Assembly (NCBI GenBank): GCA_023386765.1
Contig: JAEWJD010000219.1
Coordinates: 1 to 5,999, forward strand
From: Pseudomonadota bacterium
Lineage (GTDB): Bacteria > Pseudomonadota > Gammaproteobacteria > Burkholderiales > Burkholderiaceae_B
Direction of reading: 5' to 3'
DNA: 5,999 bases
Made by a program: the position numbers and the translations under genes. The number at the start of each line of letters is the position of its first letter. The first letter of the stretch is position 1. Under the pieces are notes generated by a model, which did no database searches, had not been told where the DNA came from, and worked only from the letters and a program-made list of their open reading frames with translations. Below are positions 5,169 to 5,999 of the stretch, in pieces.

Positions 5169-5999
5169 ATGACCCGGCAAGTCGCCGCAATGCAAGAACC
5201 TCGTTCCGCCACCCCTCGCCGAGCGCGCCACAAGCGTCTGGCAGCCATGGTGTGCGCCGCGCTTTTCTGCGCTCCGCTGATCGCGCAGGCCTGCACCCGC
5301 GTGGTGTATCTCGGTCCGCAGGGCAACATCATGACCGCCCGCTCGATGGACTGGAAGGTCGATACCGGCACCAACCTCTGGATCTTTCCGCGAGGCATGG
5401 TCCGCAACGGCGCCGGCGGGCCCGGCACGCCCGAATGGACGGCCAAGTACGGCAGTGTCATCGCGTCCGGCTATGACCTGGCCACCACCGATGGCGTGAA
5501 CGAGGCCGGTCTGGTTGCCAACCTGCTGTGGTTGGTTGAGTCCGAGTACCCCAAGGACACTTCCGACAAGCCGCCGCTGTCGCTGGCGCTCTGGGCGCAG
5601 TACATGCTGGATAACTTCGGCAGCGTCAAGGAGGCGGTCGAGGCGCTTGAAAAAGAGCCTTTCGTCATCGTGACCGACAACGTGCCGGGCGAAGAGCGGC
5701 TGGCGACCCTGCACCTGTCGTTGTCCGACAAAAGCGGCGACAGCGCCATCGTCGAGTACATCGGTGGCAAGCAGGTGATCCATCACTCGCGGGAATATCA
5801 GGTGATGACCAACTCGCCGGTTTTCTCGCAGCAACTGGCCCAGGAAAGCTACTGGCGCGATATCGGCGGCACCGTGGTGCTGCCCGGCACCAACCGTTCG
5901 GCCGACCGCTTCGCGCGGGCCACGTTCTACGTCAACGCCGTGCCCAAGGTCGAGAATCCCGACCTGGCCCTGGCCAGCGTGTTCAGCGTGATCCGCAAC
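5169..5999 (+). CDS. Exported choloylglycine hydrolase / penicillin V acylase-family amidase; 3' end beyond window
   Basis: The first 277 residues of an N-terminal nucleophile (Ntn) hydrolase of the CBAH/linear amide C-N hydrolase family. Residues 1-41 form a long basic signal peptide (RRARHKR then a hydrophobic core, ending IAQA), and cleavage would expose Cys42 as the catalytic N-terminal nucleophile. Other family active-site residues are present: Arg58 and Asp61 in TARSMDW, the TDGVNEAGL segment (107-115, Asn111), Asn215 in MTNSP, and Arg247 in SADRFARA. The enzyme would act in the periplasm, cleaving amide bonds. Known substrates of relatives are conjugated bile salts, penicillin V and, for some Gram-negative members, acyl-homoserine lactones; sequence alone cannot choose. 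Family members are usually about 320-370 residues, so the C-terminal part is missing only because the window ends. The -3 to -1 residues (AQA) fit signal peptidase I rather than a lipobox. It lies 93 bases after the ABC exporter in the same direction, with a strong hairpin between. Confidence 0.93.
   Translation, partial: MTRQVAAMQEPRSATPRRARHKRLAAMVCAALFCAPLIAQACTRVVYLGPQGNIMTARSMDWKVDTGTNLWIFPRGMVRNGAGGPGTPEWTAKYGSVIASGYDLATTDGVNEAGLVANLLWLVESEYPKDTSDKPPLSLALWAQYMLDNFGSVKEAVEALEKEPFVIVTDNVPGEERLATLHLSLSDKSGDSAIVEYIGGKQVIHHSREYQVMTNSPVFSQQLAQESYWRDIGGTVVLPGTNRSADRFARATFYVNAVPKVENPDLALASVFSVIRN

Noticed and set aside
5087..5476. Plus-strand ORF overlapping the start of the hydrolase
   Set aside because: It is a shadow in another frame; the hydrolase frame carries the signal peptide and catalytic residues.
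3156..5834. 892-residue minus-strand ORF rich in His, Gln and Arg
   Set aside because: It lies antisense to the ABC transporter and the hydrolase, both of which have complete catalytic motifs. The composition is typical of an antisense frame in GC-rich DNA.

Overview
The window is GC-rich and almost fully coding. It reads as chromosomal DNA of a Gram-negative proteobacterium. The DUF3348-DUF802 gene pair, the DUF1090 protein and the codon use suggest a betaproteobacterium, perhaps Burkholderiales or Alcaligenaceae (Bordetella/Achromobacter-like). The genus is inference. No tRNA, rRNA, CRISPR array, transposase or phage gene is visible.

Left part (1-2869, minus strand). Reading leftwards there are three genes. 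A small secreted DUF1090 (YqjC-like) protein comes first. After a 107-base gap (including the stop), a two-gene unit follows, with 10 bases between its members: a DUF3348 protein and a large DUF802 protein that runs off the left edge. The DUF802 protein is the most interesting object here. Its N-terminal 180 residues look like a MotA/TolQ/ExbB-type ion-channel stator subunit. After that comes a long, polar, probably helical tail whose visible end is built from 62-residue repeats. This layout resembles ZorA of the Zorya anti-phage system. An OmpA/MotB-like partner would be expected beyond the left edge and cannot be seen.

Middle (2870-3248). This 379-base divergent intergenic region holds a plausible plus-strand sigma-70 promoter and then about 250 bases of untranslated leader. 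The leader contains a 14-codon upstream ORF with a near-perfect Shine-Dalgarno sequence, overlapping alternative hairpins at its stop codon, two T6 tracts and a 7-bp GC-rich hairpin. It could be an attenuation or translational-control leader for the ABC transporter gene that follows. I recognise no known riboswitch class in it.

Right part (3249-5999, plus strand). A complete half-size ABC exporter (fused membrane and ATPase domains, 608 aa) is followed by a 40-base inverted repeat. Next is the first 277 codons of an exported choloylglycine hydrolase / penicillin V acylase-family enzyme with all recognisable catalytic residues; its 3' end lies beyond the window. The two genes share an orientation, but the hairpin between them may separate or tune their expression.
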